Below, in pieces: positions 44,776-53,981 of a stretch of 64,000 nt of DNA. Position numbers and translations under genes: made by a program. The stretch comes from Alphaproteobacteria bacterium. GTDB lineage: Bacteria > Pseudomonadota > Alphaproteobacteria > Micropepsales > Micropepsaceae. Below the pieces are notes generated by a model, which had not been told where the DNA came from, made no database searches, and was given only the letters and a program-made list of their open reading frames with translations. How positions within the stretch are numbered: the stretch's first letter is position 1; every line of letters begins with the position of its first letter. The DNA is taken from NCBI GenBank assembly GCA_025924715.1, contig JAICHV010000009.1, positions 1-64,000 on the forward strand, in the 5' to 3' direction.

Positions 44776-46530
44776 TCACATTCTATCGGGAACTTCGATC
44801 CCCAAAAGCCCCAGAATCCGCGCCATCACGGCCAAAGTGAGGTTGCTCAGCCCTAGCCGGGCGGCCCGCAATTCGGCATCCGTTTCCGACAGAATATGGT
44901 GCTCGGTATAAAAGCGGCTGAAGCCCTGGGCCAGGGTGAAGGCGTAATCGCACAGGATATTGGGGGCGCGTTTTTCTTCCGCCGCCGCCATGGCATCGCC
45001 CACCGAAACCAGTTGCAGCGCCAGCGCCCGTTCCGCCGGCGCCGCCAGCCGTCCGACGCGGCCCGACTCGCCGGCCTTGCGCAGGATCGAGCGGATGCGC
45101 ACCGCCGCATATTGCAGATAGGGCCCGGTCTTGCCCTCGAAGCGCGAAAACCGCTCCAGGTCGAAAATATAATCGGTGGTGCGGTGGTTGGAGAGATCGG
45201 CGAATTTGATGGTGGCGATGCCGACCATGCGGGCGATATCGCCACGCTCCTGCTGCCCGATATCGGCATCCAGATTTTGTTCGGCCAGCCGCTTTTGCGC
45301 TTCCGCCGTCGCCATCGCGATCAGATCGTAAAGCTTCATCACCCCGCCGGCCCGGGTCTTGAAGGGCTTGCCGTCCGCACCGTTCATGGTGCCGTAGCCG
45401 ACATGCTCCAGCGCGGCGCCGTCATTGAGGCCGGCTTGCTGCGCGGCGCGGAACACCTGTTCGAAATGGCCATGCTGGCGGTGGTCGACGATATAAAGGA
45501 TCAGTGCCGGGTGATAATCGCGGACCCGCTCGATGATCGTGGCAAGATCGGTGGTGCCGTACAGCACGCCGCCTTCCGACTTGACCAGGATCAGGGGCGG
45601 CATGGGCTTTTTGTCGTCCTCGCGCGCCACCGGCACCACCAGGGCGCCTTCGCTGATTTGCGCCAATCCCCGCGCCTTGAGATCTTCCAGCATCGGCCCG
45701 ATCAAGCCATGCACAGTGGATTCCCCGTTCCACAGATCGAATTTCACACCCAGGCTGGCAAATTCGCGCGTCAGCCCTTCTTCCGAAACTTTGACGAAAT
45801 GGCGCCACAACGCCCGATAGCCGGGGCGGCCATCCTGCAATTCGACCGTGGCGCGCCGCGCCGCATCCAATCGCGCCGGATCGCTTTTGCACGCCGCCGA
45901 AGCCGCCGGATACATTTCTTCCAGATCGTCCATCGACACCGGGGATTGATCCGGGTACGGACCTTTGAAGCCGGCATCGAAATAGACCGGGGCAATGCCC
46001 CGCACCTCGACTTCGGTGATCAACTGGCCCATCTGCAGCCCCCAATCGCCCAGATGCACATCGCTGATCACCCGCCAGCCATTGGCCCGGTAGAGCCGCT
46101 GCAGGCAATCGCCGATGATGGAGGAGCGCAGATGACCCACATGCATGGGCTTGGCGACATTGGGGCCGCCGAAATCCAGGATGGCGGTGCGGCCCTGCCC
46201 CGTATCCGGCGCGCCGAGCTTTTCGTCCGCCGCCAACTCGGCCAACTGCCGCGACAAGACGTCGTCGGTGACGTCCAGGTTGATGAAGCCGGGACCGGCA
46301 ATTTCGACCTTGGCGAAAAAGGGATCGGCTTTCAGCCGCGCCGCCACTTTCTCGGCCATGACACGGGGATTGCTTTTGCTTTGCTTGGCCGCCGCCAGGG
46401 CGCCATTGCATTGAAACTGCGCCAGGTCGGGGCGATCGGACACCTGCACCCGGCCGAAACCCGCATCCAGCCCCTCCGCCGCGAAAGCCTCACCGGCCCG
46501 GCGCGACAGCTCGGCCGCCAGACTGGTCAT
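44776..46530 (-). CDS. argS: Arginyl-tRNA synthetase
   Basis: Class I synthetase for tRNA-Arg. The 584 residues have the N-terminal Add-1 domain (MTSLAAELSRRAGEAF to GPGFINLDV), the HIGH motif in AKPMHVGHLRS, the DWGLQMGQL segment, VGYGTMNGADGKPFKTRAG and a C-terminal anticodon-binding helical domain ending GIEVPDRM. Its ATG overlaps the stop of the upstream lipoprotein gene by 4 bases. Confidence 0.97.
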   Translation of the reverse strand: MTSLAAELSRRAGEAFAAEGLDAGFGRVQVSDRPDLAQFQCNGALAAAKQSKSNPRVMAEKVAARLKADPFFAKVEIAGPGFINLDVTDDVLSRQLAELAADEKLGAPDTGQGRTAILDFGGPNVAKPMHVGHLRSSIIGDCLQRLYRANGWRVISDVHLGDWGLQMGQLITEVEVRGIAPVYFDAGFKGPYPDQSPVSMDDLEEMYPAASAACKSDPARLDAARRATVELQDGRPGYRALWRHFVKVSEEGLTREFASLGVKFDLWNGESTVHGLIGPMLEDLKARGLAQISEGALVVPVAREDDKKPMPPLILVKSEGGVLYGTTDLATIIERVRDYHPALILYIVDHRQHGHFEQVFRAAQQAGLNDGAALEHVGYGTMNGADGKPFKTRAGGVMKLYDLIAMATAEAQKRLAEQNLDADIGQQERGDIARMVGIATIKFADLSNHRTTDYIFDLERFSRFEGKTGPYLQYAAVRIRSILRKAGESGRVGRLAAPAERALALQLVSVGDAMAAAEEKRAPNILCDYAFTLAQGFSRFYTEHHILSETDAELRAARLGLSNLTLAVMARILGLLGIEVPDRM

Positions 46531-47054
46531 GGAACGTAGCGGCCCATCTTGCGATTGAACGCCAATTGTTCGGGCGTGAGCTGGAAGCCCACCAGCACCT
46601 GGTAATCATTGGGCAAATGCCCACGCTCCAGAGTGACCTGAACCTGGTCCGGCGACTCCGACGCGGTCGCCACTGCCGCGCCGGGCGCAAAATCGAAACG
46701 CACCTTATACAGCTTCTTGCTCACCAGTTGCGCCGCCGAATTGACGGTGACGAAATAATCCAGCGTGTAGCTGACGGCATCGGCGGTCGGGGTGCGGGTG
46801 GCGCGGAAATCGATATCCACGCTGGAAAGCGTGGTGCCCTTGGCGCGGTCGAAGATGCAACTGGAGTTGACATCGGTGATGCTGGCGGTCGCGGCGACGC
46901 CGGACAAATCCTGCGGCGCGCCGGGGCGCATCACCGCCTCGGTGGCGGTGTCGGCCAGGATCGCCGAGCCGGGGCAAATGCTGATTCTCTGGGTGTTGCA
47001 GCCTGTGAGAAACAGCAGGGCAGCCAAACCGGCAAGGGACGCAAGGCGGGTCAT
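46527..47054 (-). CDS. Lipoprotein of unknown function upstream of argS
   Basis: 175 residues with a lipoprotein signal (MTRLASLAGLAALLFLTGC) and a predicted all-beta periplasmic domain with one further conserved-looking Cys pair (SICPG, SSCIFD). There is no known domain that I recognise. The ATG at 47054 is preferred over a TTG six codons upstream. Coupled to argS by ATGA and divergent from thrB. Confidence 0.8.
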   Translation of the reverse strand: MTRLASLAGLAALLFLTGCNTQRISICPGSAILADTATEAVMRPGAPQDLSGVAATASITDVNSSCIFDRAKGTTLSSVDIDFRATRTPTADAVSYTLDYFVTVNSAAQLVSKKLYKVRFDFAPGAAVATASESPDQVQVTLERGHLPNDYQVLVGFQLTPEQLAFNRKMGRYVP

Positions 47055-47181
47055 GATCGATATCCGGCGCAAAACTTGACTTTTTGAGGGCTAGGTCCGA
47101 CTTCTCGGCCCCTGTTCGCTTTTGGGGGGCGGACTTTACCCATCCGACCCCCGTAAGGGAAGCGGCCCACAGGAAGGCGTC

Positions 47182-48141
47182 ATGGCGGTCTATACCGATG
47201 TCAGTTTTGAGGATCTGGAAGGCCTGTTGTCGGGATACGACATCGGTCTGCCGCTGAGCTTCAAGGGCATCGCCGAAGGGGTGGAGAATTCCAACTTCTA
47301 TCTGCAGACCGATCGCGGCGCCTATATCCTCACCCTTTATGAAAAGCGCGTCAGGATCGAGGATCTGCCGTTTTTCCTGGGGCTGATGGAGCATCTGGCG
47401 GCGCGCGGCTTGAATTGTCCGCAGCCCGTGCGCGCCCGCGATGGTTCGCAATGGCTCATGCTGAAAGGCCGCGCCGCGGCGATTTTGACATTCCTGAGCG
47501 GCATTTCCCTGCGACGCCCCGAGGCGGGGCATTGCGCCGCGGCCGGGGGCACCTTGGCGCGGCTGCATGATTCGGGCGGCGGTTTTGCCTTGAGCCGGCC
47601 CAATGCGCTTGGCCTGGCCGGTTGGCGCGAATTGGCCACGGCGACCATCGCGCGCGCCGATTCCGTGCAAGGAGGGCTGGCGGCGCTGATCGCCGATGCG
47701 CTCGCCGATCTGGAGCGGCGCTGGCCCACCGATCTGCCGGCCGGCCTGATCCATGCCGATCTGTTTCCCGACAATGTGCTCTTCATGCAGGACAAGGTTT
47801 CCGGCGTGATCGATTTCTATTTCGCCTGCCGCGACATGTTCGCTTACGACTTGTCGGTGATGCTCAATTCCTGGTGCTTCGAGAGCGACGGCGCCTACAA
47901 CGTCACCAAGGGGAAAGCGCTGATCGCCGGTTATCGCTCGGTGCGCGCCCTGACCCCGGCAGAAATCGACGCCCTGCCCGTCTTGATGCGCGGGGCCTCG
48001 CTGCGGTTTCTGCTGACCCGGCTCTATGACTGGCTGAATCACGATCCGAACGCGCTGGTCCGGCCCAAGGACCCGCGCGAATATTCCAAGCGGCTGCGCT
48101 TTCATATGCAGGTCAAACATGCCGGTGAGTACGGACTTTGA
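47182..48141 (+). CDS. thrB: Homoserine kinase (APH-fold ThrB)
   Basis: Phosphorylates homoserine in threonine synthesis. The 319 residues belong to the aminoglycoside-phosphotransferase-like ThrB found in alphaproteobacteria: [24 protein letters not shown], catalytic [11 protein letters not shown] and metal-binding [24 protein letters not shown] precedes the ATG at 47182. Coupled to rnhA by TTGA. thrC lies about 6 kb away. Confidence 0.93.
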   Translation: MAVYTDVSFEDLEGLLSGYDIGLPLSFKGIAEGVENSNFYLQTDRGAYILTLYEKRVRIEDLPFFLGLMEHLAARGLNCPQPVRARDGSQWLMLKGRAAAILTFLSGISLRRPEAGHCAAAGGTLARLHDSGGGFALSRPNALGLAGWRELATATIARADSVQGGLAALIADALADLERRWPTDLPAGLIHADLFPDNVLFMQDKVSGVIDFYFACRDMFAYDLSVMLNSWCFESDGAYNVTKGKALIAGYRSVRALTPAEIDALPVLMRGASLRFLLTRLYDWLNHDPNALVRPKDPREYSKRLRFHMQVKHAGEYGL

Positions 48142-48578
48142 AGCGAATTGATATTTTCACCGATGGCGCCTGTTCGGGAAATCCCGGGCCCGGCGGATGG
48201 GCGGCCATCCTGCGCAGCGGCGCCCATGAGCGGGAGATCTTCGGCGGCGAACAGGCCACCACCAACAACCGGATGGAATTGACCGCCGTGATCGAAGGCC
48301 TGAAAGCGCTGAAGGGCCGCGCCGAAGTCGTGATCCACACCGATTCCCGTTATGTGATGGATGGGGCGGAGAAATGGTTGAAAGGCTGGAAGACCAAGGG
48401 TTGGAAAACTGCCGACAAGAAGCCGGTCAAGAATGAAGATTTGTGGCGGGCGCTGGACGCCGAGCTTGCCAAACATGCGCTTGTCTGGCGCTGGGTCCGC
48501 GGCCATACCGGGCATGTGGAAAACGAGCGCGCCGATCTGCTGGCGCGCTCGGCAATTCCGTCAAAGAACCCAGATTAG
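48138..48578 (+). CDS. rnhA: Ribonuclease HI
   Basis: Cuts the RNA strand of RNA-DNA hybrids. 146 residues with all catalytic carboxylates: [39 protein letters not shown] and NERADLLA, plus the basic handle [10 protein letters not shown]. The start is a TTG that overlaps the thrB stop. Its end overlaps the convergent peroxiredoxin gene by 4 bases. Confidence 0.97.
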   Translation: MKRIDIFTDGACSGNPGPGGWAAILRSGAHEREIFGGEQATTNNRMELTAVIEGLKALKGRAEVVIHTDSRYVMDGAEKWLKGWKTKGWKTADKKPVKNEDLWRALDAELAKHALVWRWVRGHTGHVENERADLLARSAIPSKNPD

Positions 48579-49057
48579 AGAAGCCCCAGCAGGAATTCGG
48601 CGCTGGAGACTTCGAAGGCGCCGGGCTGTTCGACATTGAGGGACTTCACCACGCCATTGTCGACGATCATCGAATAACGCTGGCTACGCTTGCCCATGCC
48701 GAATTTGGTGCCGTCCATCTCCAGGCCCACGGCCTGGGTGAATTCGCCATTGCCGTCGGCCAGCATGCGCACCTTGTCGCCCGCGCCCTGATCCTTGCCC
48801 CAGGCCCCCATCACGAAGGCGTCGTTCACCGATACGCAAGCGATGGTGTCGATGCCCTTGGCCTTGAGCGCTTCGGCATTCTGCACGAAACCGGGAACAT
48901 GCTTGGCCGAGCAGGTGGGGGTGAAGGCGCCCGGCAGCGCGAAAAGCGCGACTTTCTTGCCCGCGAAGAGTTCGTCGGTGGAAACCGGCTTGGGCCCGTC
49001 GGGGGTCATCTCGCGCAAGGTCACCGAAGGGATTTTGTCACCGACTTTGATCGTCAT
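48575..49057 (-). CDS. Prx5-type peroxiredoxin
   Basis: 160 residues with the peroxidatic site [16 protein letters not shown] (C about 49) and the Prx5 features [12 protein letters not shown] and [12 protein letters not shown]. Proteins of this group reduce peroxides with glutathione/glutaredoxin or thioredoxin. There is one further cysteine (TIACVSVND). Stand-alone gene convergent with rnhA. Confidence 0.93.
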   Translation of the reverse strand: MTIKVGDKIPSVTLREMTPDGPKPVSTDELFAGKKVALFALPGAFTPTCSAKHVPGFVQNAEALKAKGIDTIACVSVNDAFVMGAWGKDQGAGDKVRMLADGNGEFTQAVGLEMDGTKFGMGKRSQRYSMIVDNGVVKSLNVEQPGAFEVSSAEFLLGLL

Positions 49058-49128
49058 GGAAACTCCGTTGCTGGGGGTGGCGGGAGTGTAGCGGCAGAAG
49101 GGGTCGCGATCTATCCCCTCCGAGGACG

Positions 49129-51990
49129 CTAGGAGGCTGCCGCAGTTACGTCATAATGCCGGGCGATAAAGGACAGCGCTTCGGCGGCGCTCAGGGCCGG
49201 CGAGAAGAAATGGCCTTGCGCATATTCGCAGCCCATATCCTTCAGCCAATGGGCTTCTTCGGCGCTTTCCACGCCCTCCACCACCACTTCGCGCTGGAAA
49301 TCATGCGCCAGCGCGATGACCGAGGACAGCACCATCCCGGCATTGGAGCCGTCCTTTTCGGAATGGCGCACCAGGAAACTGCGGTCGACCTTGACGGTGT
49401 CGAAAGGCAGCGAGCGGAACTCGCTCAAGCTGGAGGAGCCGGTGCCGAAATCGTCGATCGAAAGACCCGCGCCCAAGGCGCGCAGCCGCGGCAACATCGA
49501 CGACAACTGATTGTCCGAGCTGACCGCGCTTTCGGTGACTTCCAGGCGAAGCGAACCGGGAGCGAGTTCATGGGATTTGAGCACCTGGGCCAGCAGCTCC
49601 TCGAAGCCCGGATCGCGCAGCTGCCGGCGCGAGAGATTGACGCTGACGAACAGCGCCGGATGGACCGGAAAATAGCGCTGCCAATGGGCAAGATCGCTGG
49701 CGGCCCGCTCCAGCGCGAAACGTCCGACGGCAACGATCAGGCCGGTGGTCTCGCAATGGGCGACAAATTCGGCCGGCGAGACCACGCCTTTTTGCGGATG
49801 ATTCCAGCGCAGCAGGGCCTCGAAGCCGCACACGCTTTGATTGGAAATCCGCATGATCGGCTGATAATGCAGATCGAGCTCGCCGTCCTTGAGGGCCTGG
49901 CGCAGATCGGCTTCCAGCGCCACCGGATCGCTCGGCGCCTGCGCCTCCAGATCGGCATGAAAAAGTTTGGCGCAGCCGCCGCCGCGCCGCTTGGCGGCGC
50001 CAAGCGCCAGTTCGGCGTTGCGCAGCAGCCCTTCGCCGGGGCCGCGGGCCACGCCGGCACTGGCGGGGGCGAAGATGTTGCGCCCGTCATAGGGATAGGC
50101 GCGATTGCACAATTCCACCAATTCGTCGCCGAAAGCCTGATCGCACCGCGCGGGTTTTGGAAACAGCAGGGCAAAGCCGTCGCCGCCGACGCGGAAAATT
50201 TCCGCCTCTTTGCCAAAGCGCTGGGTCAGCCGCTGTGCGGTCTGCAGCAGCACCGCATCGCCGCCCGCGTCCCCCAGGCTGGCGTGAATCTGTTTGAAGC
50301 GGTCGAGATCGAGCAACGCGAGACACGCGTCCGGCAAAGCGGAGAGCCGCTCCATCAAACCGGCCCGAGTGGCCAGGCCGGTGAGCGGATCGGTGGCCGG
50401 TATCGGCGCATCGCGCCTTTCGCTGATATCGGCCAGTAGGCCGAGGCACTCCGAAGGTTCGTCGCCATCGCTGATGATCGTGGCGCGCAGTTCCAGCCAG
50501 CGATAGGACGCATCGGCGAGCCGGACGCGGAATTCCAGCCGGAACGCGGCGCCGGGCTTGGCCTTGTGGCTGTCCAGCAACCGGCGATAGGCCTCGCGGT
50601 CCTCGGGGTGAATATGGGCGATCCAATCGGCATGGGAGAGCGTCGCCTCATGCGAACCCACGCCCAGCAAACCGGAAGCTTCCGGCGAAAGCGTCAAAAG
50701 CTGGGAGCGGAAATCCAGATTGAAAACACCTTGATGGGCCGCGCCGATCGCGGCCAGCGCCAGATTGGCCAGCGGCAGCGTGTCGAAACTGGCCGCCATT
50801 TGCTGCTCCTCCGCGGGGCGCTGGGCCGCGCGCGCCTGGGCTTCCAGCAGCCGGGCCGCGCCCGAGCCATGCAGGAAGGGCAGCACCGCGATTTCTTCGC
50901 TGGCGATCACTGCCAGCGCCAAAAGGATGGCGCCCGCCGCCGCGAAACCGCCCGTGGTGGCCGGCGCCGTCAGACCCTCGCCCAGGCCCCCCGCTGCCGT
51001 CACCGCCGCTGCCAGCGCCACCAGGGCGAAGGCCGCGGCACTAGGCGCGATCACCTGCGCCGCTTTCACGCCGGCGCGGCCGCAGCGCACCAGATAGGCG
51101 GCGACGCCGGCGCTGCCCGCCACGATGGCGGCGTCGGTCAGCAAGGTCGCGCCGGGAATGCCCAGATAGGCCAGGGCGCCCAATCCGCACAGGCCCAACA
51201 ACAAATAGCGGAAATCCTTTTGACGATGCGGCATCATCTCGCGCACCGGAATGATGGCATCGGCGAGCCGCATCCCCGCCACCAGCGTCAACACGGTGAG
51301 GAAGGCGGTCAGGCCATAGGGCCCGCCGATATGGGTGGCGAGGCTGGCGTCGAACATACCGGTGCCGGCGAGCCAACTCGCCAGCAGCAGAAACAGCGTC
51401 AAGGCCGACCAGCGCGGCGCCGCATGGCCGATCAGGATCGCCAGCCCGCCCATGATCAAGGCCGCCGCCGCGATCAGGGCCCCGACTGCCGTGACGAAGA
51501 TCGCCAATTGGCGATTGTGTGACGCCAGGGCCGGCTCGGTCCAAGCCAGCAGCGAAGGGGGCGTTTGCGCCGCGCCCACCCGTACCGCCAGGCCCACAGA
51601 CGTCACCGGGGGAATGATGATGCGCCATGCGCGGTGGCCATAGACATCCGCCGGCTGCACCAGCACACCGGAATCCGAACTGGCGACCGCCAGGATGGCG
51701 GGACGCATGGGGCGCGGCAGCGGATAGAGCGCCAATTGCGGCGGCTGACCGGCGACCAGCACCCGTGTGGCAGGACGCACCTGGTCGTTGGTGACCGAGA
51801 GCATATACCAGACCGAGCCATCCGGCTCCGGTCCGCCGGGGGCGTGATAGGGGGTGAGGAACGGTTTGAGCTCGATCAGATTATCGGGGCCGCCAAAATT
51901 GACCTGCGGGTCCGGCGCTGCCGCGCGTGCGCCCGCCAGCCCCACAACCAGAAGGCAAAACAGCAGCGCAACGCGTTTCCAAAGGCTCAA
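49129..51990 (-). CDS. Membrane PAS-GGDEF-EAL protein, probable c-di-GMP phosphodiesterase
   Basis: 953 residues. In order: signal peptide (1-23); a periplasmic sensory domain (to about 160) like 7TMR-DISM proteins; seven or so membrane helices (about 165-375); a PAS domain (about 405-515); a GGDEF domain whose signature is GGDGF near residue 600, so probably not an active cyclase; and a C-terminal EAL domain. The EAL motifs are intact: EALLRW, NLSRRQL, EVTESAV, DDFGTG, KVDRSFL, EGVES. It is expected to degrade c-di-GMP in response to an envelope signal, with GGDEF perhaps sensing GTP. No operon partner; the upstream GNAT gene is 76 bases away. Confidence 0.92.
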   Translation of the reverse strand: MSLWKRVALLFCLLVVGLAGARAAAPDPQVNFGGPDNLIELKPFLTPYHAPGGPEPDGSVWYMLSVTNDQVRPATRVLVAGQPPQLALYPLPRPMRPAILAVASSDSGVLVQPADVYGHRAWRIIIPPVTSVGLAVRVGAAQTPPSLLAWTEPALASHNRQLAIFVTAVGALIAAAALIMGGLAILIGHAAPRWSALTLFLLLASWLAGTGMFDASLATHIGGPYGLTAFLTVLTLVAGMRLADAIIPVREMMPHRQKDFRYLLLGLCGLGALAYLGIPGATLLTDAAIVAGSAGVAAYLVRCGRAGVKAAQVIAPSAAAFALVALAAAVTAAGGLGEGLTAPATTGGFAAAGAILLALAVIASEEIAVLPFLHGSGAARLLEAQARAAQRPAEEQQMAASFDTLPLANLALAAIGAAHQGVFNLDFRSQLLTLSPEASGLLGVGSHEATLSHADWIAHIHPEDREAYRRLLDSHKAKPGAAFRLEFRVRLADASYRWLELRATIISDGDEPSECLGLLADISERRDAPIPATDPLTGLATRAGLMERLSALPDACLALLDLDRFKQIHASLGDAGGDAVLLQTAQRLTQRFGKEAEIFRVGGDGFALLFPKPARCDQAFGDELVELCNRAYPYDGRNIFAPASAGVARGPGEGLLRNAELALGAAKRRGGGCAKLFHADLEAQAPSDPVALEADLRQALKDGELDLHYQPIMRISNQSVCGFEALLRWNHPQKGVVSPAEFVAHCETTGLIVAVGRFALERAASDLAHWQRYFPVHPALFVSVNLSRRQLRDPGFEELLAQVLKSHELAPGSLRLEVTESAVSSDNQLSSMLPRLRALGAGLSIDDFGTGSSSLSEFRSLPFDTVKVDRSFLVRHSEKDGSNAGMVLSSVIALAHDFQREVVVEGVESAEEAHWLKDMGCEYAQGHFFSPALSAAEALSFIARHYDVTAAAS

Positions 51991-52066
51991 ACGATCCGAT
52001 CCTTGGCTGACTCGCCCAGCCTAGAGCAAAAGCCCGCGCCTTTGAATCGGCAATTGCGGCACCGCA

Positions 52067-52702
52067 CTAGACGCGGCCCTGATCGATAGCGGCCTCGTCT
52101 TCCAGCAGCGCGAAGAGAACATGATCGCTCCATTCGCCATTGATCAGCAGATAGCGCCGGGCAATGCCTTCTTCACGGAATCCCAGCTTGGCGAGCAGAT
52201 TGCGCGATGGTTGGTTTTCCGGCAGGCAGGCGGCCTCGATCCGGTGCAGGCCCAAGGTTGTAAAGACGAAAGGGATCAGCGCCTTGATCGCGTCATGCAT
52301 GTAACCCTTGCGCGCGAAACGTGCCCCGATCCAATAGCCCAGGGCGCAGCATTGGGTTACGCCGCGCCGCACATTCGACAGAGTACAGCCGCCCATCAGC
52401 ATGTCGTCGCTGGCGCGGAAGACGAAGAACACATAGGCCGAATCCAGCCGCGTCTCTTTGTGATAACGCTTGATACGGCGGCGAAAGGCGCCGCGGGTGA
52501 GTTCGTCCTCGGCCCAAACCGGCTCCCATTTGGTGAGGAATTCGCGGCTTTCGCTGCGCAGCCGGGCCCAGCTCAAATAATCGCTGATCCGCGGATAGCG
52601 CAGATAAACCTTTTCGCCATGAATCACCGGCTGCTGGCCGCCCGGAAACGTCAGGCCGCGCATAAAGGCCATGGTCCGGGTTTTCATGCGCGCCGTGGCC
52701 AT
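52067..52702 (-). CDS. GNAT acetyltransferase of the RimJ type
   Basis: RimJ/RimL-type N-acetyltransferase of 211 residues from the ATG at 52702. HGEKVYLRYPRISDYLSW starts the fold, followed by the acetyl-CoA region (ALGYWIGARFARKGYMHDAIKAL) and the conserved HRIEAACLPENQPSRNLLAKLGFREEG. It may acetylate a ribosomal protein, but the target cannot be told. Last gene of the thrC-M16-GNAT run, 4 bases after the M16 stop codon. Confidence 0.92.
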   Translation of the reverse strand: MATARMKTRTMAFMRGLTFPGGQQPVIHGEKVYLRYPRISDYLSWARLRSESREFLTKWEPVWAEDELTRGAFRRRIKRYHKETRLDSAYVFFVFRASDDMLMGGCTLSNVRRGVTQCCALGYWIGARFARKGYMHDAIKALIPFVFTTLGLHRIEAACLPENQPSRNLLAKLGFREEGIARRYLLINGEWSDHVLFALLEDEAAIDQGRV

Positions 52703-52706
52703 GGAT

Positions 52707-53981
52707 CTACTCCGCCGCGCGGGCCGCGGAAAAACGGGCGGAAAAATTCTGAAAGCTTTCCAATTTCGCCACCGGCCCAATCGCCGCCAGTGAAGGCGCC
52801 CGCATGGACGCGGCGGCGAAGCGGCGGACCTGGTCGGCATCGACCGCCTCAAGCTGGGCCAGAACTTCTTCGATCGGCTGCACGCGGCCGAGCGAGAATA
52901 TCTGTCCGGCGATTTGCTCGGAGCGGTTGCCGGGCCGTTCCAGTCCCATCAACAAGCCGGAGCGCAATTGCGCCTTGGCCCGCGCCAATTCGGCGTCGGT
53001 GATCGCGCCGGTCATGTTTTCCATCTCGCCGGCCACCACGGCGGAGATTTGCTCCGCCTCCTCTTCGCCGGTACCGACATAGACGCCGTTATAGCCGCCA
53101 TCGACGAAATTGGTGGCGAAGGCATAGATCGAATAACACAGGCCCCGTTTCTCGCGCACTTCCTGGAAGAGGCGCGAGGACATGCCCCCGCCCAGGATGG
53201 CGACGTAAAGTTGGGCGACATAGAAATCCGGATCGCGCTGCGACACCGAAGGAAACGCATAGACGATATGGGCTTGCTCCAGATCGTCCGTCTCGCGGTA
53301 TTCCCCCCCGATATAGCGCGCCGGCGCGATCGGCGCCGCCACAGTGCCGCCGGTCAGGCCGGAGAATTTTTCCTGCGCCAAAGCCACCATCTGCGCATGC
53401 GCCACCGCGCCCGATGACACCAGCACCATGCTGCGGCTGCGATATTGCGCGCCGGCATAGGCGCGTAAGGCCTCGGGGGTAAAACCGCTGATCGTTTTCT
53501 CATCGCCCAGGATCGGCCAGCCCAAAGCCTGACCCCGATAGATCGCGTTCTGCAGATGATCGAAAACGATATCGTCGGGGGTGTCGCGGGCTTGTCCCAG
53601 CTCCTGCAGCACCACCTGGCGCTCGCGCTCCAATTCGGCTTCGGCATAGGCCGGGTCGATCAGGATATCGGCGATAATGTCCAGCGCCAGCGCCGCATCC
53701 TGTTTGAGAATGCGGGCATGGAAAGCGGTCTGTTCGCGCCCGGTATAGGCATTGAGATAACCGCCGACCGCTTCGATCTCTTCGGCAATCTGGCGGGCGC
53801 TGCGCCGCTTGGTGCCTTTGAAGGCCATATGCTCCAGCAGATGGGAGAGGCCCATCTGATCGGGGCGTTCGTTGCGCGAGCCGGTGCCGACCCATACGCC
53901 CAAAGCGGCGCTTTCCAGGCTCACCATCGGGTCGGTGATGATAGTTAAGCCATTGGAAAGGCTTGATATTTCAATATTCAT
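52707..53981 (-). CDS. M16-family zinc peptidase (processing-peptidase-like)
   Basis: 424 residues resembling the beta subunit of mitochondrial processing peptidase. The inverted zinc motif HLLEHMAFKG (HxxEH) is followed by the distal glutamate region ELERERQVVLQELGQ. The C-terminal half has the substrate-binding RGLCYSIYAFATNFVDGGYNGVYVGT stretch. No signal peptide, so it is probably cytosolic. Its ATG overlaps the thrC stop (ATGA), the standard order in alphaproteobacteria. Confidence 0.95.
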   Translation of the reverse strand: MNIEISSLSNGLTIITDPMVSLESAALGVWVGTGSRNERPDQMGLSHLLEHMAFKGTKRRSARQIAEEIEAVGGYLNAYTGREQTAFHARILKQDAALALDIIADILIDPAYAEAELERERQVVLQELGQARDTPDDIVFDHLQNAIYRGQALGWPILGDEKTISGFTPEALRAYAGAQYRSRSMVLVSSGAVAHAQMVALAQEKFSGLTGGTVAAPIAPARYIGGEYRETDDLEQAHIVYAFPSVSQRDPDFYVAQLYVAILGGGMSSRLFQEVREKRGLCYSIYAFATNFVDGGYNGVYVGTGEEEAEQISAVVAGEMENMTGAITDAELARAKAQLRSGLLMGLERPGNRSEQIAGQIFSLGRVQPIEEVLAQLEAVDADQVRRFAAASMRAPSLAAIGPVAKLESFQNFSARFSAARAAE

